Assembly: GCA_910588555.1 (NCBI GenBank)
Contig: CAJUPC010000003.1
Span: 12,745 to 76,744 of the forward strand
Reading direction: 5' to 3'
Source of the DNA: Candidatus Gastranaerophilales bacterium
Lineage (GTDB): Bacteria; Cyanobacteriota; Vampirovibrionia; Gastranaerophilales; Gastranaerophilaceae
Length of the DNA stretch: 64,000 bases
The translations under genes were made by a program, and so were the position numbers. The notes below the pieces were generated by a model. It made no database searches. It was given only the letters and a program-made list of their open reading frames with translations, and was not told where the DNA came from. How positions within the stretch are numbered: the stretch's first letter is position 1; each line of letters begins with the position of its first letter. Below, in pieces: positions 54,189 through 64,000 of this stretch.

Positions 54189-56293
54189 TTTAAAGCTCCT
54201 TGTTGAGTATAAAGATTATAATAATATCCGTGTTTTTGCATTAATTCATTATGAGAACCGACTTCAATTATATTACCTTTGTCTAATGCAACTATAATAT
54301 CGCAGTTTCTAACAGTAGAAAGTCTGTGAGCAATAATAAACATTGTTCTACCCTGTTTTATTTTATCCAGATTTTCCATAATTACACGTTCTGATTCGTA
54401 ATCCAGTGCAGATGTTGCTTCATCAAAAATTATTATTTTAGGATTTGTAATCAATGCACGCGCAATTGCAATTCTTTGCCTTTGACCACCGGATAGAGTT
54501 GAACCTCGTTCTCCAACTATTGTGTCATAACCTTCAGGCATTTCTGATATAAATGAATGTGCTCCGGATATCTGCGCAGCTTGAATTATCATTTCAATAG
54601 GTGCATCAGGTTTTGGCATAGAGATGTTATCACGTATTGTTCCCGAAAATAAATAATTTTCCTGTAATACAACTCCAATATTATTTCTGAGCCAAATAGG
54701 GTTCATCTGTCTTACGTCAACTTCATCAATATAAATTGTACCTTCAAAAGGTAAGTATAATTTTTGAATAAGTTTGGTTATTGTACTTTTACCCGACCCG
54801 CTTCTGCCTACAAGTCCGACACTTTGGCCTGCTTTTATATTGAGATTAATTTTATTTAAAACAATTGGACTGTTTGGATTATATTTAAAAGAAAGATTTT
54901 CTATTCTGACAGAGCCATCGATTTTAGGGAGTGTAATAGCTTTTGAGGATGTAACTTCCACAGGATTATTCAAAATATCGCCAAGTCTATCAACACCTAA
55001 TAACACCTGTTGAAATTCATTCCATAAATTTACAAGACGCATAACCGGGGCAATAAACTGGTTTGCAAACATTTGAAATGCTATTAATTGTCCGATTGTT
55101 AATTGATTTTTTATAACAAGAGTTACACCTATCCACAAAATTGCTATGGTCATCAACTTTTGGAATAAATTAGAAAGATTTCCAGCGAAATTGCTCATTA
55201 TAGAAAGATTAAATCCTGATTTTACATAACGACCAAGATAATCGTTCCATTTTTTCTGCATTATTCCTTCAATAGAAAGTGATTTAACGGTCTGGACACC
55301 TGTAACAGCTTCTACAAGATAAGAATTTGACTGGGCAGACATTTGGAATTTATTTTCTAATCTTGCTCTCAATTCTGGTGTCATTGTTACGTATAGAATA
55401 CCTATTAGTGCTACAATAAAAAGCACTACAAATGTCAAAATTCTGCTGTATACAAACATCACAACAAGAAATACAGTTGAAAAAAATAAATCGATTATTA
55501 CGGAAACTGATTTGTTTGTTATAAATTCTCTTATTTGGTCTAGTTCTCGAACTCTTGAAATAATGTTACCGACTTTTCTTGATTCAAAATAAACAAACGG
55601 CAACGCAAAAAGGTGTTGAAAAAGTTTTGCACCAAGCTTTGCGTCAATTTTATTTGCGGTATGAATAAAAATATAGTTTCTTGTTAAATTTAATAGAAAT
55701 TCAAACAAAGAAACCGCAACAAATGCTATCCCGAGTACATCAAGGGTAGACATGCTTCTGTGAACTATAACTTTATCAAGAATAACTTGTGTAAACAATG
55801 GTGTTACAAGCCCGAAAAGTTGGACAACAAACGAGCCAAGCATAACCTCAGCTATTATTCGTTTGTATTTCATTATCTCAACAAAAAACCATTTAAATCC
55901 GAATTTTATCTGTTCATTCATCATTTTATGAGACAGAATAATTATTTCACCGGTACCAATTTCTTTCAGTTCCTCAAAAGTAACTTCTCTTGCCTGTTTT
56001 TCTTCAGGTATAAAAATCAAGGCTTTTTCATTATCAAAATCAGGCTTTAATATAACGCCAAATGTTTTATTTTTTAAAACAAAAATTGCAGGGAATGGAT
56101 ATTTTTTTGTTTCTGTAATATCAATATTTTTAATTTTAGCTTTAAATTCAGCATTTTTGGCAATTAATAAAAGTTCTTCCACAGAAATTTCTTTGTCTTC
56201 AATACCGTTTTCTCTAATAATAGAACGCAGGTCAATATTAATATTATTAACTCTGCAAATTATCTCAAATGCTATTAAACCGCTTTGTATCAT
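54185..56293 (-). CDS. hlyB: Type I secretion ABC transporter with inactive C39-like domain
   Basis: 702 residues. The N-terminal 125 are a C39-like domain (GLIAFEIICRVNNINIDLRSI, LLLIAKNAEFKAKIKNI) lacking the catalytic Cys, as in HlyB, where it binds unfolded RTX cargo. Six membrane segments (about 150-430) follow, then the ATPase: Walker A GRSGSGKST (about 500), signature LSGGQRQRIAIARAL, Walker B IIIFDEATSALD and the His switch IAHRLS. Drives export of the RTX protein. Coupled to tolC and hlyD by four-base overlaps. Confidence 0.95.
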   Translation of the reverse strand: MIQSGLIAFEIICRVNNINIDLRSIIRENGIEDKEISVEELLLIAKNAEFKAKIKNIDITETKKYPFPAIFVLKNKTFGVILKPDFDNEKALIFIPEEKQAREVTFEELKEIGTGEIIILSHKMMNEQIKFGFKWFFVEIMKYKRIIAEVMLGSFVVQLFGLVTPLFTQVILDKVIVHRSMSTLDVLGIAFVAVSLFEFLLNLTRNYIFIHTANKIDAKLGAKLFQHLFALPFVYFESRKVGNIISRVRELDQIREFITNKSVSVIIDLFFSTVFLVVMFVYSRILTFVVLFIVALIGILYVTMTPELRARLENKFQMSAQSNSYLVEAVTGVQTVKSLSIEGIMQKKWNDYLGRYVKSGFNLSIMSNFAGNLSNLFQKLMTIAILWIGVTLVIKNQLTIGQLIAFQMFANQFIAPVMRLVNLWNEFQQVLLGVDRLGDILNNPVEVTSSKAITLPKIDGSVRIENLSFKYNPNSPIVLNKINLNIKAGQSVGLVGRSGSGKSTITKLIQKLYLPFEGTIYIDEVDVRQMNPIWLRNNIGVVLQENYLFSGTIRDNISMPKPDAPIEMIIQAAQISGAHSFISEMPEGYDTIVGERGSTLSGGQRQRIAIARALITNPKIIIFDEATSALDYESERVIMENLDKIKQGRTMFIIAHRLSTVRNCDIIVALDKGNIIEVGSHNELMQKHGYYYNLYTQQGALK

Positions 56294-57657
56294 AAGTCTG
56301 CTCCTGACATAATTTTCATTTCTTCAATTTTCGAAGTTATATTGATAATATTTTGTTCCAATTCATATTCTTGATTAAGTAAATCCGCTTTTGCAGATAA
56401 AAGTTGGTTTTCATCTGCAAGCTTGTTTGCTCTTAATTTACCAACATCATCCAATTTTTCTTTTATCGTAGATAGTAATTGCCTGTTTATGCCCAATTCT
56501 TCTCTGTAAGCTTCGTAAGCTTTATAACTTTTTTTGTATTTATTTTCAAGTTCACTTAATTTTTTATTTTTTTCAACTTGTAATTTTTCTATTTCTAATT
56601 TTGTTTTTTCTCTATTTGCACGATTTTTGAACCCATCAAAAAATACATATTGAGATGACACACCAACAACAAAACTTCGTTGACCAATATCTTGTAATGA
56701 AGAATAATAGTTATTAGGATTTTGACCATATAATGAATATCCTGTGTAAAATCTGAAAGATGGCAATAGCTGACGTTTTAAAATGCTTAATTCTGATTTT
56801 TTTTTGTCAATTTCAATATCATAATATTTTGTCTCATCTGATAAATAAGAATCAAAAGAAAAATTATAATCTGTTTTATTAATTTCAGTTTCTATAACAT
56901 TTTTAGAACTTACTTCCACAATGTTAGGTTCAGTTTCAGGCTCAAAATTCACGCTATGTACATACAAATTTGATATTTCATAATCATTTTTAGTATAGTA
57001 TGACAAATCTTCCAACGCATTTTTAAGTTCAAGTTTTGAATTTTCAATATCATTTTGAGTTTTGGCTATTTTAACAGCCTCATCCATAACAGAAAGTTTA
57101 TCATTCATTCCTGCTTTGTACATACGTTCTTTGTTAGAAAACATATTTTTATAAAGTGAAAGGATTTCAGATTTTGTATTAATAGCATTATTATGCTGTT
57201 CGACTTTGCTATATAATTCAAGAATTTTTAGTTTTAAATCGCGAAGCTGCAGGTTATAATTTATTTGTTTTTGAGCAATTTCTTGTTTTGCAATATGAAC
57301 TTTTTTCCCCTGAATGCCAAAGTCAAATAAATTATATGAAATTGTCATATACAACATATCTCTAAACTGTGTATAGGGAGTAATCATAGTGTTTCCGGCG
57401 TAAGCATATGTTCCTCTGCCGTTCATCAAGTCTTTATTATATTCGGTATTAAATTGCATACTCAAACTCGGATACCAATCTGCGCGCACAGCTTTTAACT
57501 GCGCATTACTTATACCGATATCCAGCTCTGACATTTTTAAATCAAATGAATTTTTTATTGCTGTGTCTAATGTTTGTTTATATGTTAATTCTGTACCTGT
57601 TGTCATTATTTGAGACAGAAAAATTGTTAAGAGAACTAAGTATATTTTCTTTTTCAT
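56290..57657 (-). CDS. tolC: TolC-like outer membrane channel
   Basis: 455 residues. Signal peptide MKKKIYLVLLTIFLSQIM; then the TolC repeat layout of two coiled-coil halves (TYKQTLDTAIKNSFDLKMSELDIGIS ... ENSKLELKNALEDLS; and ANREKTKLEIEKLQVEKNKKL ... LADENQLLSAKADLLNQEYEL). Strand-like segments such as FRFYTGYSLYG and RSFVVGVSSQYVFFDG form the outer membrane barrel. First gene of tolC-hlyB-hlyD. Confidence 0.9.
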   Translation of the reverse strand: MKKKIYLVLLTIFLSQIMTTGTELTYKQTLDTAIKNSFDLKMSELDIGISNAQLKAVRADWYPSLSMQFNTEYNKDLMNGRGTYAYAGNTMITPYTQFRDMLYMTISYNLFDFGIQGKKVHIAKQEIAQKQINYNLQLRDLKLKILELYSKVEQHNNAINTKSEILSLYKNMFSNKERMYKAGMNDKLSVMDEAVKIAKTQNDIENSKLELKNALEDLSYYTKNDYEISNLYVHSVNFEPETEPNIVEVSSKNVIETEINKTDYNFSFDSYLSDETKYYDIEIDKKKSELSILKRQLLPSFRFYTGYSLYGQNPNNYYSSLQDIGQRSFVVGVSSQYVFFDGFKNRANREKTKLEIEKLQVEKNKKLSELENKYKKSYKAYEAYREELGINRQLLSTIKEKLDDVGKLRANKLADENQLLSAKADLLNQEYELEQNIINITSKIEEMKIMSGADL

Positions 57658-57670
57658 ATTTTTATATATA

Positions 57671-57701
57671 AAAAAAACAGGGCACGAGCCCTGTTTTTTT
57701 A
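57671..57701. terminator. Terminator between the RTX gene and tolC
   Basis: ACAGGGC (57677-57683), loop ACGA, GCCCTGT (57688-57694), with seven A before and seven T after, so it works on both strands. It sits between the RTX stop and the tolC start on the minus strand. Either tolC has its own promoter, or this acts as a partial terminator that makes more cargo mRNA than exporter mRNA. Confidence 0.9.
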
Positions 57702-60700
57702 CTAACTATGCCAAGCAGAGGCTACAAGATTCATCAAATCTGCATTGTTTTTAACAGATTCTATACCTGTAAATTCAATTGCATTATTGTTTGCATAAGC
57801 AGTCATATTTTGAATTAATGCATTTATATCCGCATCTGTCATATAAGAACCATCATTTAATTCAAATTTTTCTACCAATTTGCTCTTATCAGAACCAAAC
57901 TGATTAAGAACAGTAATCTGATCAACTCCTGCATTTTCACCGTAATCAATTATGAGGTTGTTATTTGTATCTTTATAAATAGCAATATTTGTTTTTGTAA
58001 CTTTGTCACCAAGTTTTACAATATCTTGCTCTCCTGCATATTCTCTAACAGTGTCTATTCCGTCCCCTTTATTGAATAGGAAAGTGTCATTACCAGTCGA
58101 ACCTGATAAGAAATCATCACCGGCCCCGCCTACGAGTGTATCATCACCTGCACCACCATATATAGTATCGTTGCCTTTACCTCCTACGAGATAATCTGAA
58201 CCGCCGTAACCAACGAGTTCGTTACCTGTATCGTTTCCAATAATAACATTATTAAGGTTATTGCCAGTAGCTTTAATATCTTCTCTATTTCCAATAATTG
58301 TAAGATTTTCAACATTATCAGGCAATTGATATTTAATGTCAGTAATGATTGTATCTATACCCTCATTTTCATTTTCAATTACAAGGTCTGTAGCATTACC
58401 AACATAATAAGTGTCATTACCATTGCCACCTATCATAACATCTCTGTTTGCGCCGCCATCCAAGGTATCATTTCCGTCTCCGCCATATAGTGTATCAGAG
58501 CCAGCACCGCCTGTTAAATAATCATCAAACTTGCCGCCATATAAAATATTGTTATTATCGTCGCCGTTTAAGACATTATTATAATTCATAGCGATTTCTT
58601 TAACCAATTCATATGTAACAGCCTTATTATTGCTTATTGTACCGTTATATATTTTTTGACTTACTAAATTTTTATTATCGTCATAAATATATTCATATTT
58701 TTTAGATTCAATTAAATTGTTACCCTGATAAGTATTGGTTAATATTAGTTTTCCACTTTCATCATCATAGGTGTTAATTTCTTTTTGAGAAATAATCTGA
58801 TTATAACTTCCATCGGTTAATAATTTACAATTATAAGTTATTTTTTCTGCAATCATATAATTTGAATTATATGTGTAAGTATGAATTTTAGAAAGTTTAG
58901 TTTTCCAAGTATTGTTGTCTTGGTAACCAATTTCGATTGATTCTTTTGTCATTAGACCGGTTTTATCATCATATTCATATGTTATTGATTCTGCAACATG
59001 CAATTGCCATACATTATTTACTCTATAACCGGATTTAGTAACCCTACTTGAAATTTTATTTAAACCGTTATAAGTATAAGTAATTTCATCTTTGTATTTT
59101 ACATATGTTTCATTTTCATCTATATAACCAATATGATGCGTTTCTGTTACAAATTGGCCTATAGAATTATATGTGTATACATCTTGAACCGCAGTATATT
59201 TACTATAAGTTCCATTTGGTTTTTTATGCCATCTTGACTCTAAAGCTTGAGTTAATTTGCCATTACTATTATACGTATAATCTACTTGAGCGACGTTTTG
59301 TTGTGTATCTGCTTCTTTTTCAAGTGTTTTTGTTAATAACCCTGTTGTTGAACTATATGTATATGTAGTGATTGTATCAGGTTGTTCTTTTCCGTTGATA
59401 TATTTTTCAACTTTATTTATTTTATTATCGGATGAATATATTATTTTTGTATTCATTGTTCCTTCAGAATTGTATAAAACTTCTTCTTTTAAAGAACCGT
59501 CATTGTTATATATTCTATCTGTTGTTGAAGATACTGAACTGTCAGAATAAATTGCATTATTTTCTATACCAGCTGATGATTCATAGAATTTTTTGCCATC
59601 AATAATTGTACCATTTGAGAATATAAATTGTTCAATTCGGTTATCAGGATTAATGTTTGAATCTTTTATTGTTATTTTGTCATTAGTACCAATAATAGAA
59701 ATAATTAAATCATTACCTGATTTTGTGAATTTAACATCTTCAACATTTATACTTGTTCCAAAATTTATAATGTCATTATATTTATAAACAGAGCCGTTTT
59801 CTATAATTGTGTCTTCACCATCTCCGCTATTAAATATATATGTGTCACTGCCCTCTCCGCCTTGTAGAGTATCATTGCCTTTTTTACCTTCAAGGACATT
59901 ATCACCTGAATTGCCAATTATAATGTTATCCATTGTATTACCGGTACCTTTTAAATTTTCAGTACCTGTTAATGTTAAATTTTCTACTTGACTTGTTAGT
60001 GTATAATCAACAGAGGCAAGTACTGTATCAATACCTTCATCTGCAAATTCTTTAACAAGTGTTTTATTATTGTCTACAATGTACGTATCATCATCTTTGC
60101 CGCCATAAAGCGTGTCTACTCCTTCACCACCGTATAGCGTATCATTACCTTCAGCACCTCTTAAGATGTTATTACCTGAGTTACCTTGAATGTAATTACC
60201 AAGTTTATTTCCTCTGCCGTCAATATTGTCAGTCCCTGTAAGTATCAAATTCTCTATATTTGCACGTGTTATATGATAAGTAATACTTGATATTATGGTG
60301 TCATTACCTTCACCTTCTTTTTCATGGCATATGTCATTTGCATTTGAGGCATTGATTATGTAAGTATCATCACCTTTTCCACCCCATAAATCATTTATAC
60401 CTTCTTTTCCATCAAGTATATTGTCATAATCATTACCAACAATTTTATTATTTAAATTATTGCCACGACCATTGATAGCCCCGGCGTCAACATAAAGATA
60501 AAGGTTTTCGACATTATCCGGCAGCTCATAAGAGCAACTTGCATTTATTGAGTCTATACCTTCATTTTCATATTCAATTACTCTGTCTTCTGGTGTCCTA
60601 ACGTAATATTTGTCGTTTCCGGTACCGCCAACCATAATGTCATTACCCAAGCCGGCATAAATTATGTCATCGCCAGCACCTGTTGAAATAAAATCATCAC

Positions 60701-63700
60701 CAGCATAAGCATGAATTGTGTCATTACCGTCTGTTCCAAATAAAGTATTTGCGCTATTTGTTCCTTTGGTACTTTTTAAAGTATCAAGGATATATTGGAC
60801 TCCAACTGTTTGGCCATTTGAAAATTGAATAGTTTCAATTCTATTTGCTTCTATTGCAAACCAATCTTTTATAGTTAGGGTATCAGTTGAATTTTTGAAT
60901 TTTAAAACCAAATCGCCGCCAACACGTCTATATAAAGTTCTTTCTTTAGTGTAATTAAGAATAATCTTATCATTACCGTTGTAATCATAAATTATATCTT
61001 GCCCGTCACCTTCATTAAACTTGTAAACAGTATCACCGCTTTGATTTACAATCATATCGTTGCCTTTACCACCGGTGATTGTGTCGTTTCCTGCTGTAGT
61101 AAAAATAAAATCCGCTTTATTAGTTCCCGTAATTACGTCATTTCCTGATGTATCTTTTTTCATACTAAAAATTTGTTCGGCATTTAATGTTAATCCGTCA
61201 GCAAATTTAAAAGTCTCAACACGTTGATTTTCAGAAGTGTACCAATTTTTGATTGTTAGTGTATCATTTGTATTTTTAAGTCCAAAGACTAGATCATCTC
61301 CGGTTTTTGTAATGGTAATATCGTCTACCGAAACATTTTTGCCAAATACAACAACGTCATCTCCTGCATCAACAAGAGTTTTTGAAACTTCTACCCAAAC
61401 AGAATAAAAGTCAGTATAATAATTATCTTGCTTCCACTGTTGTTCATATACCACAGCCCATTTCTCGTCTTTAACAACATCTTTGCCGTCACCGTCATAC
61501 ACATATGTGTCGTTTCCGCCACCGCCTTCTAACGAGTCATCACCTTCACCGCCGACAAGTGTGTCATTGCCATCTCCGCCGTATAATGTATCATTTCCTC
61601 GACCGCCGTGCAAAAAGTCATCACCGCCCATTCCATAGATAATGTCATTTCCGTCCATACCGTAAATAATATCGGCATCGTCACCACCGGTAATAGTGTC
61701 ATCAGCGTCAGTTCCTATTGCATATAACGGCATACTTCCTTCAATGTATGTAAAATCGCCATTTTTGAATTTCAATCCGCTATTAAGATAATTTATTATC
61801 TGAGCGCCAAATCCTACTGATTTAATTGTATTTGCAAGTTTTGTAACGTCTAATGAGCCGTCATCAGCAAGCATTTTTGCAATAATGTATGCCGCATTAA
61901 ATGCATCAGAATCAGCGGTATTTCTTACAATGTTTTCATACGTATTGTCGCTGTATATAATTGTATCTGTCGGATAATCGTATGCAATATCAAATTTATC
62001 GGCAATTCCTGTTTGTGCAATAAATTGAACAAACAATTTATTTTTTAATGAATTATATGCATTTGTAATGTTATCCTTTTGGAATTGGCTCATATTATCC
62101 ACATCAAGTTTAATTAATTTTGATAAAACAAGTTTTTGCATTTCTTCGCCTGTTTTATTTTCACCGAGCCACATTGACATCATATTGTCAAATTGATTAT
62201 AAATATCATTTGAATTGGTCATTGCAGCCATTTGTTTAATAAGAGCTTTTAAATTATCGTTTTGAGAAGCCGCAAGCTGTAAATCAATAGAATTACCGTA
62301 ACCTCTTAACCACGGCAAATCAATAACATCTGCGTCTAAAATATAATCACCGCCATAAACCGTGTACATATCATTGTATTGCGTAGCAACGTCATACAAA
62401 TCCTTTGTTGTACCATCATTATAAACAACAGTAGCTTTTTCAGTAATAATATTATTGTTGTTAATTTCGTTCATCTTATATGAATTTGTGAGAATAGATT
62501 TAATACCGGCTTCTGTTGCAGTTTTTAATTCACCCTCATCAGTAACCCCGTTTTCATTCAAATCCTGCCAAACTCTAATTTTGTTAAAATCAGCATCTTT
62601 TGAATCAATAATTCCGTCTCCGTTAGTATCGAGTTCTTTTAATTCTTCAAACCCTGTTTTTTCTGTCGAGCCAAACATTTCTGACTGGTCGTCAATTTTT
62701 CCGTTTCCGTTTTTATCAATAGCAAGTATAGCTTCGTTTTTAGAAATCCAGCCTGTTTGTTCCCTAAATCCGTCATTGTCTATGTCAAAATAAATCTGAC
62801 TGTTGTTAATATCAATTGTTTCAATTCCCTCTCCGTCAAGGTCGATTGCCATTGGAGGTATAGAAAAACTTGGTCCATTTAGTATAAGGTCTTTACCATT
62901 AAAGACTTGCCATAAATAACCAGTGTCTGGAACAACATGAATATTACCTGGAATAGAGTTGGACCAATTAACGATAGTTCCATTATAATTTATTGTATTT
63001 CCTGGAATATTTATATCATTATTATTGCCATTCCAACCATATATATTTGGACTGTTGATAATATTAATCATATCAGGTGTCAAACCTGGTGATCTATATG
63101 CCGCAACAATAATATTGATTAATTGATTTTGCGGTACTTTTTTTATATATTCCGCAATCTTTTCAATGTTTTTAGTTTTTAGTGCAAGAAATAGAATTTC
63201 TTGGTTAGATAACATTTGAGGTTTGGAGGTATAATGCTGAATATTAATGTTTTCAGTCTTTCCGGAATTTGGTAGTGTAACATTTTCCGGCGCAATTATA
63301 TCGGGTGTGTTAAATGTGCCATTTAATATATTGTTAAAATTGTTTTGTAGTTTTTCTGTATTTACACTCGTTAAAAATTCATTAGGAATTTGGATAGAAT
63401 CTCCAATTTGAGAAGTAGCATGTTGCATAAGCATTAAAATATCATCACAACCTACAGCATATCTAGTTTCATTGTCTTTTAAATCTGTAATATATGATGA
63501 GTTATCACTCATAATATCTAAAAATATATTTTTTACTATGTCTTCAAAGCTGATTCCATTATTTTTTTGAGTTTCGGCATAACTAGCAGCAATAGAATTA
63601 TTCCATAAATCTCTATTTCTATCTTTGATATCAGGTTCTAAATTCCAGGTTACAACTTCTTTTGCATCTCCTAATAAAATTGCAAAATTTTTACCATGTT

Positions 63701-63926
63701 CATAGGCTAATTTAGCACTATTATACGCGTGTTGAAAAGCATTTAACTTGTTATTATATTCGGGTTCAAGAAAAATATCTCCATTAATTTCAATATTTAC
63801 AATTTCATCTTTTGGGATATTATATTCTTGTTCCATCAACTGAATAAATACTTTTGTAGAATTAATACGCATAGATTGAACTGGAGTTCGGTTTATTAAA
63901 ATTGTCAAAAAATTGTTTAAATCCAT
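57702..63926 (-). CDS. Large RTX calcium-binding protein, likely type I secreted
   Basis: 2074 residues. Order seen: an N-terminal helical domain (1-330) with NAFQHAYNSAKLA, GDAKEV and DRNRDLWNNSIA, reminiscent of a toxin-associated domain. Next an EF-hand-like segment (about 359-465: DLDGEGIETI, DIDNDG, DKNGNGKID, DTNGDGIID, DLNENGVTDEGE). Then GGxGxDxxx RTX arrays near 738-815, 925-955, 1059-1102, 1152-1189, 1249-1282, 1339-1366, 1785-1842 and 1899-1969. A YD-like beta-strand block (about 1462-1779) interrupts them. The last 100 residues should hold the uncleaved secretion signal. No signal peptide. Cargo of the adjacent tolC-hlyB-hlyD. RBS AAAGGTG. Confidence 0.9.
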   Translation of the reverse strand: MDLNNFLTILINRTPVQSMRINSTKVFIQLMEQEYNIPKDEIVNIEINGDIFLEPEYNNKLNAFQHAYNSAKLAYEHGKNFAILLGDAKEVVTWNLEPDIKDRNRDLWNNSIAASYAETQKNNGISFEDIVKNIFLDIMSDNSSYITDLKDNETRYAVGCDDILMLMQHATSQIGDSIQIPNEFLTSVNTEKLQNNFNNILNGTFNTPDIIAPENVTLPNSGKTENINIQHYTSKPQMLSNQEILFLALKTKNIEKIAEYIKKVPQNQLINIIVAAYRSPGLTPDMINIINSPNIYGWNGNNNDINIPGNTINYNGTIVNWSNSIPGNIHVVPDTGYLWQVFNGKDLILNGPSFSIPPMAIDLDGEGIETIDINNSQIYFDIDNDGFREQTGWISKNEAILAIDKNGNGKIDDQSEMFGSTEKTGFEELKELDTNGDGIIDSKDADFNKIRVWQDLNENGVTDEGELKTATEAGIKSILTNSYKMNEINNNNIITEKATVVYNDGTTKDLYDVATQYNDMYTVYGGDYILDADVIDLPWLRGYGNSIDLQLAASQNDNLKALIKQMAAMTNSNDIYNQFDNMMSMWLGENKTGEEMQKLVLSKLIKLDVDNMSQFQKDNITNAYNSLKNKLFVQFIAQTGIADKFDIAYDYPTDTIIYSDNTYENIVRNTADSDAFNAAYIIAKMLADDGSLDVTKLANTIKSVGFGAQIINYLNSGLKFKNGDFTYIEGSMPLYAIGTDADDTITGGDDADIIYGMDGNDIIYGMGGDDFLHGGRGNDTLYGGDGNDTLVGGEGDDSLEGGGGNDTYVYDGDGKDVVKDEKWAVVYEQQWKQDNYYTDFYSVWVEVSKTLVDAGDDVVVFGKNVSVDDITITKTGDDLVFGLKNTNDTLTIKNWYTSENQRVETFKFADGLTLNAEQIFSMKKDTSGNDVITGTNKADFIFTTAGNDTITGGKGNDMIVNQSGDTVYKFNEGDGQDIIYDYNGNDKIILNYTKERTLYRRVGGDLVLKFKNSTDTLTIKDWFAIEANRIETIQFSNGQTVGVQYILDTLKSTKGTNSANTLFGTDGNDTIHAYAGDDFISTGAGDDIIYAGLGNDIMVGGTGNDKYYVRTPEDRVIEYENEGIDSINASCSYELPDNVENLYLYVDAGAINGRGNNLNNKIVGNDYDNILDGKEGINDLWGGKGDDTYIINASNANDICHEKEGEGNDTIISSITYHITRANIENLILTGTDNIDGRGNKLGNYIQGNSGNNILRGAEGNDTLYGGEGVDTLYGGKDDDTYIVDNNKTLVKEFADEGIDTVLASVDYTLTSQVENLTLTGTENLKGTGNTMDNIIIGNSGDNVLEGKKGNDTLQGGEGSDTYIFNSGDGEDTIIENGSVYKYNDIINFGTSINVEDVKFTKSGNDLIISIIGTNDKITIKDSNINPDNRIEQFIFSNGTIIDGKKFYESSAGIENNAIYSDSSVSSTTDRIYNNDGSLKEEVLYNSEGTMNTKIIYSSDNKINKVEKYINGKEQPDTITTYTYSSTTGLLTKTLEKEADTQQNVAQVDYTYNSNGKLTQALESRWHKKPNGTYSKYTAVQDVYTYNSIGQFVTETHHIGYIDENETYVKYKDEITYTYNGLNKISSRVTKSGYRVNNVWQLHVAESITYEYDDKTGLMTKESIEIGYQDNNTWKTKLSKIHTYTYNSNYMIAEKITYNCKLLTDGSYNQIISQKEINTYDDESGKLILTNTYQGNNLIESKKYEYIYDDNKNLVSQKIYNGTISNNKAVTYELVKEIAMNYNNVLNGDDNNNILYGGKFDDYLTGGAGSDTLYGGDGNDTLDGGANRDVMIGGNGNDTYYVGNATDLVIENENEGIDTIITDIKYQLPDNVENLTIIGNREDIKATGNNLNNVIIGNDTGNELVGYGGSDYLVGGKGNDTIYGGAGDDTLVGGAGDDFLSGSTGNDTFLFNKGDGIDTVREYAGEQDIVKLGDKVTKTNIAIYKDTNNNLIIDYGENAGVDQITVLNQFGSDKSKLVEKFELNDGSYMTDADINALIQNMTAYANNNAIEFTGIESVKNNADLMNLVASAWHS
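58590..59540 (-). repeat. YD-like tyrosine-rich repeats inside the RTX protein
   Basis: About ten units of roughly 25-35 residues, each with a Y-x-Y strand (TTYTYSSTTGLLTK, VDYTYNSNGKLTQ, DVYTYNSIGQFV, ITYTYNGLNKIS, ITYEYDDKTGLMTK, HTYTYNSNYMI, YEYIYDDNKNLVSQ). This is the pattern of Rhs/YD beta-cage proteins, here placed between RTX blocks. Confidence 0.7.
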
Positions 63927-64000
63927 AATTTACACCTTTCATAATTTTTATTTTTTTACTATCTGTATAAGTACAAATTTTCCCATACTCACACAAATTT

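Noticed and set aside
57990..61720. Regularly spaced repeats resembling a CRISPR array
   Set aside because: The repeats are in frame and encode GGxGxDxxx units; no constant repeat and unique spacer pattern.
58003..62793. Several open frames on the plus strand across the RTX gene
   Set aside because: Shadows of the repetitive RTX coding sequence; no RBS or start context, and the minus strand is one continuous 2074-codon frame.

Overview
The window is AT-rich DNA from a Gram-negative-type bacterium. Four proteins start or end like the pilin-like proteins typical of gut Gastranaerophilales (Vampirovibrionia/Melainabacteria, the non-photosynthetic relatives of cyanobacteria): an N-terminal helix of the FTLAEVLITLGIIG type and a C-terminal DNWxFKxDYPxKL-like tail. 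An AsmA-like envelope protein, a TolC-like channel and type I secretion genes fit a two-membrane cell. TGA is used as an ordinary stop (obgE and the 6.6 kb gene). The assignment to Gastranaerophilales is an inference from protein style, not from a marker search. I saw no rRNA, tRNA, CRISPR array, transposase or prophage.

Layout. 0-8.4 kb: end of a pilin-like gene, ribD, a UPF0173 hydrolase, gshB, a kinase-like protein, tsaD/obgE (divergent), an amidohydrolase relative that has lost its metal ligands, and a YjbQ protein. 8.4-18.2 kb: a pilin-like gene broken at a G10 tract, a LuxR-type response regulator, a GH13-like protein, tig-clpP-clpX, an exported protein, trxB and a second G10 pilin gene. 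18.3-31 kb: rsmE-cca, a small P-loop kinase, glyQ, two tandem amino-acid permeases, glgC, two lineage-type unknown proteins, an ECF sigma/anti-sigma pair, leuC and a third G10 pilin gene. 31-36 kb: a candidate structured small RNA, pilT, recO, dtd, an RGG-like low-complexity protein, rimM and trmD. 36-48 kb: a large AsmA/TamB-like protein, glmU, an MFS exporter, a ribbon-helix-helix regulator, pyrH-frr-cdsA-rnc-rpe and small unknown genes. 48-64 kb: an EndoQ-like PHP domain fused to a UvrD-type helicase, a DUF1796-like gene with one in-frame TGA, a glycosyltransferase, and a complete type I secretion locus (hlyD, hlyB, tolC) behind its likely cargo, a 2074-residue RTX protein.

How the parts connect. 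Most of the window is housekeeping: translation and RNA maturation (tsaD, rsmE, cca, glyQ, dtd, rimM, trmD, frr, rnc), protein quality control (tig, clpP, clpX) and envelope precursors (glmU, cdsA). The accessory layer is surface-directed: pilin-like proteins and PilT, the RTX protein with its secretion machine, and a glycosyltransferase.

The strongest unusual signal is that all three complete pilin genes carry a G10/C10 tract between the start codon and the prepilin cleavage site, and all three are exactly one base short of being in frame. The module carrying the tract is used in opposite orientations. This suggests phase variation, programmed slippage, or a shared homopolymer miscall. Other notable signals are predicted leaderless mRNAs (a TATAAT-like box 6-7 bases before the start codon), a repeated hairpin-plus-ribosome-binding-site leader at clpP and frr, and a candidate terminator-bounded small RNA at 31.15-31.33 kb.
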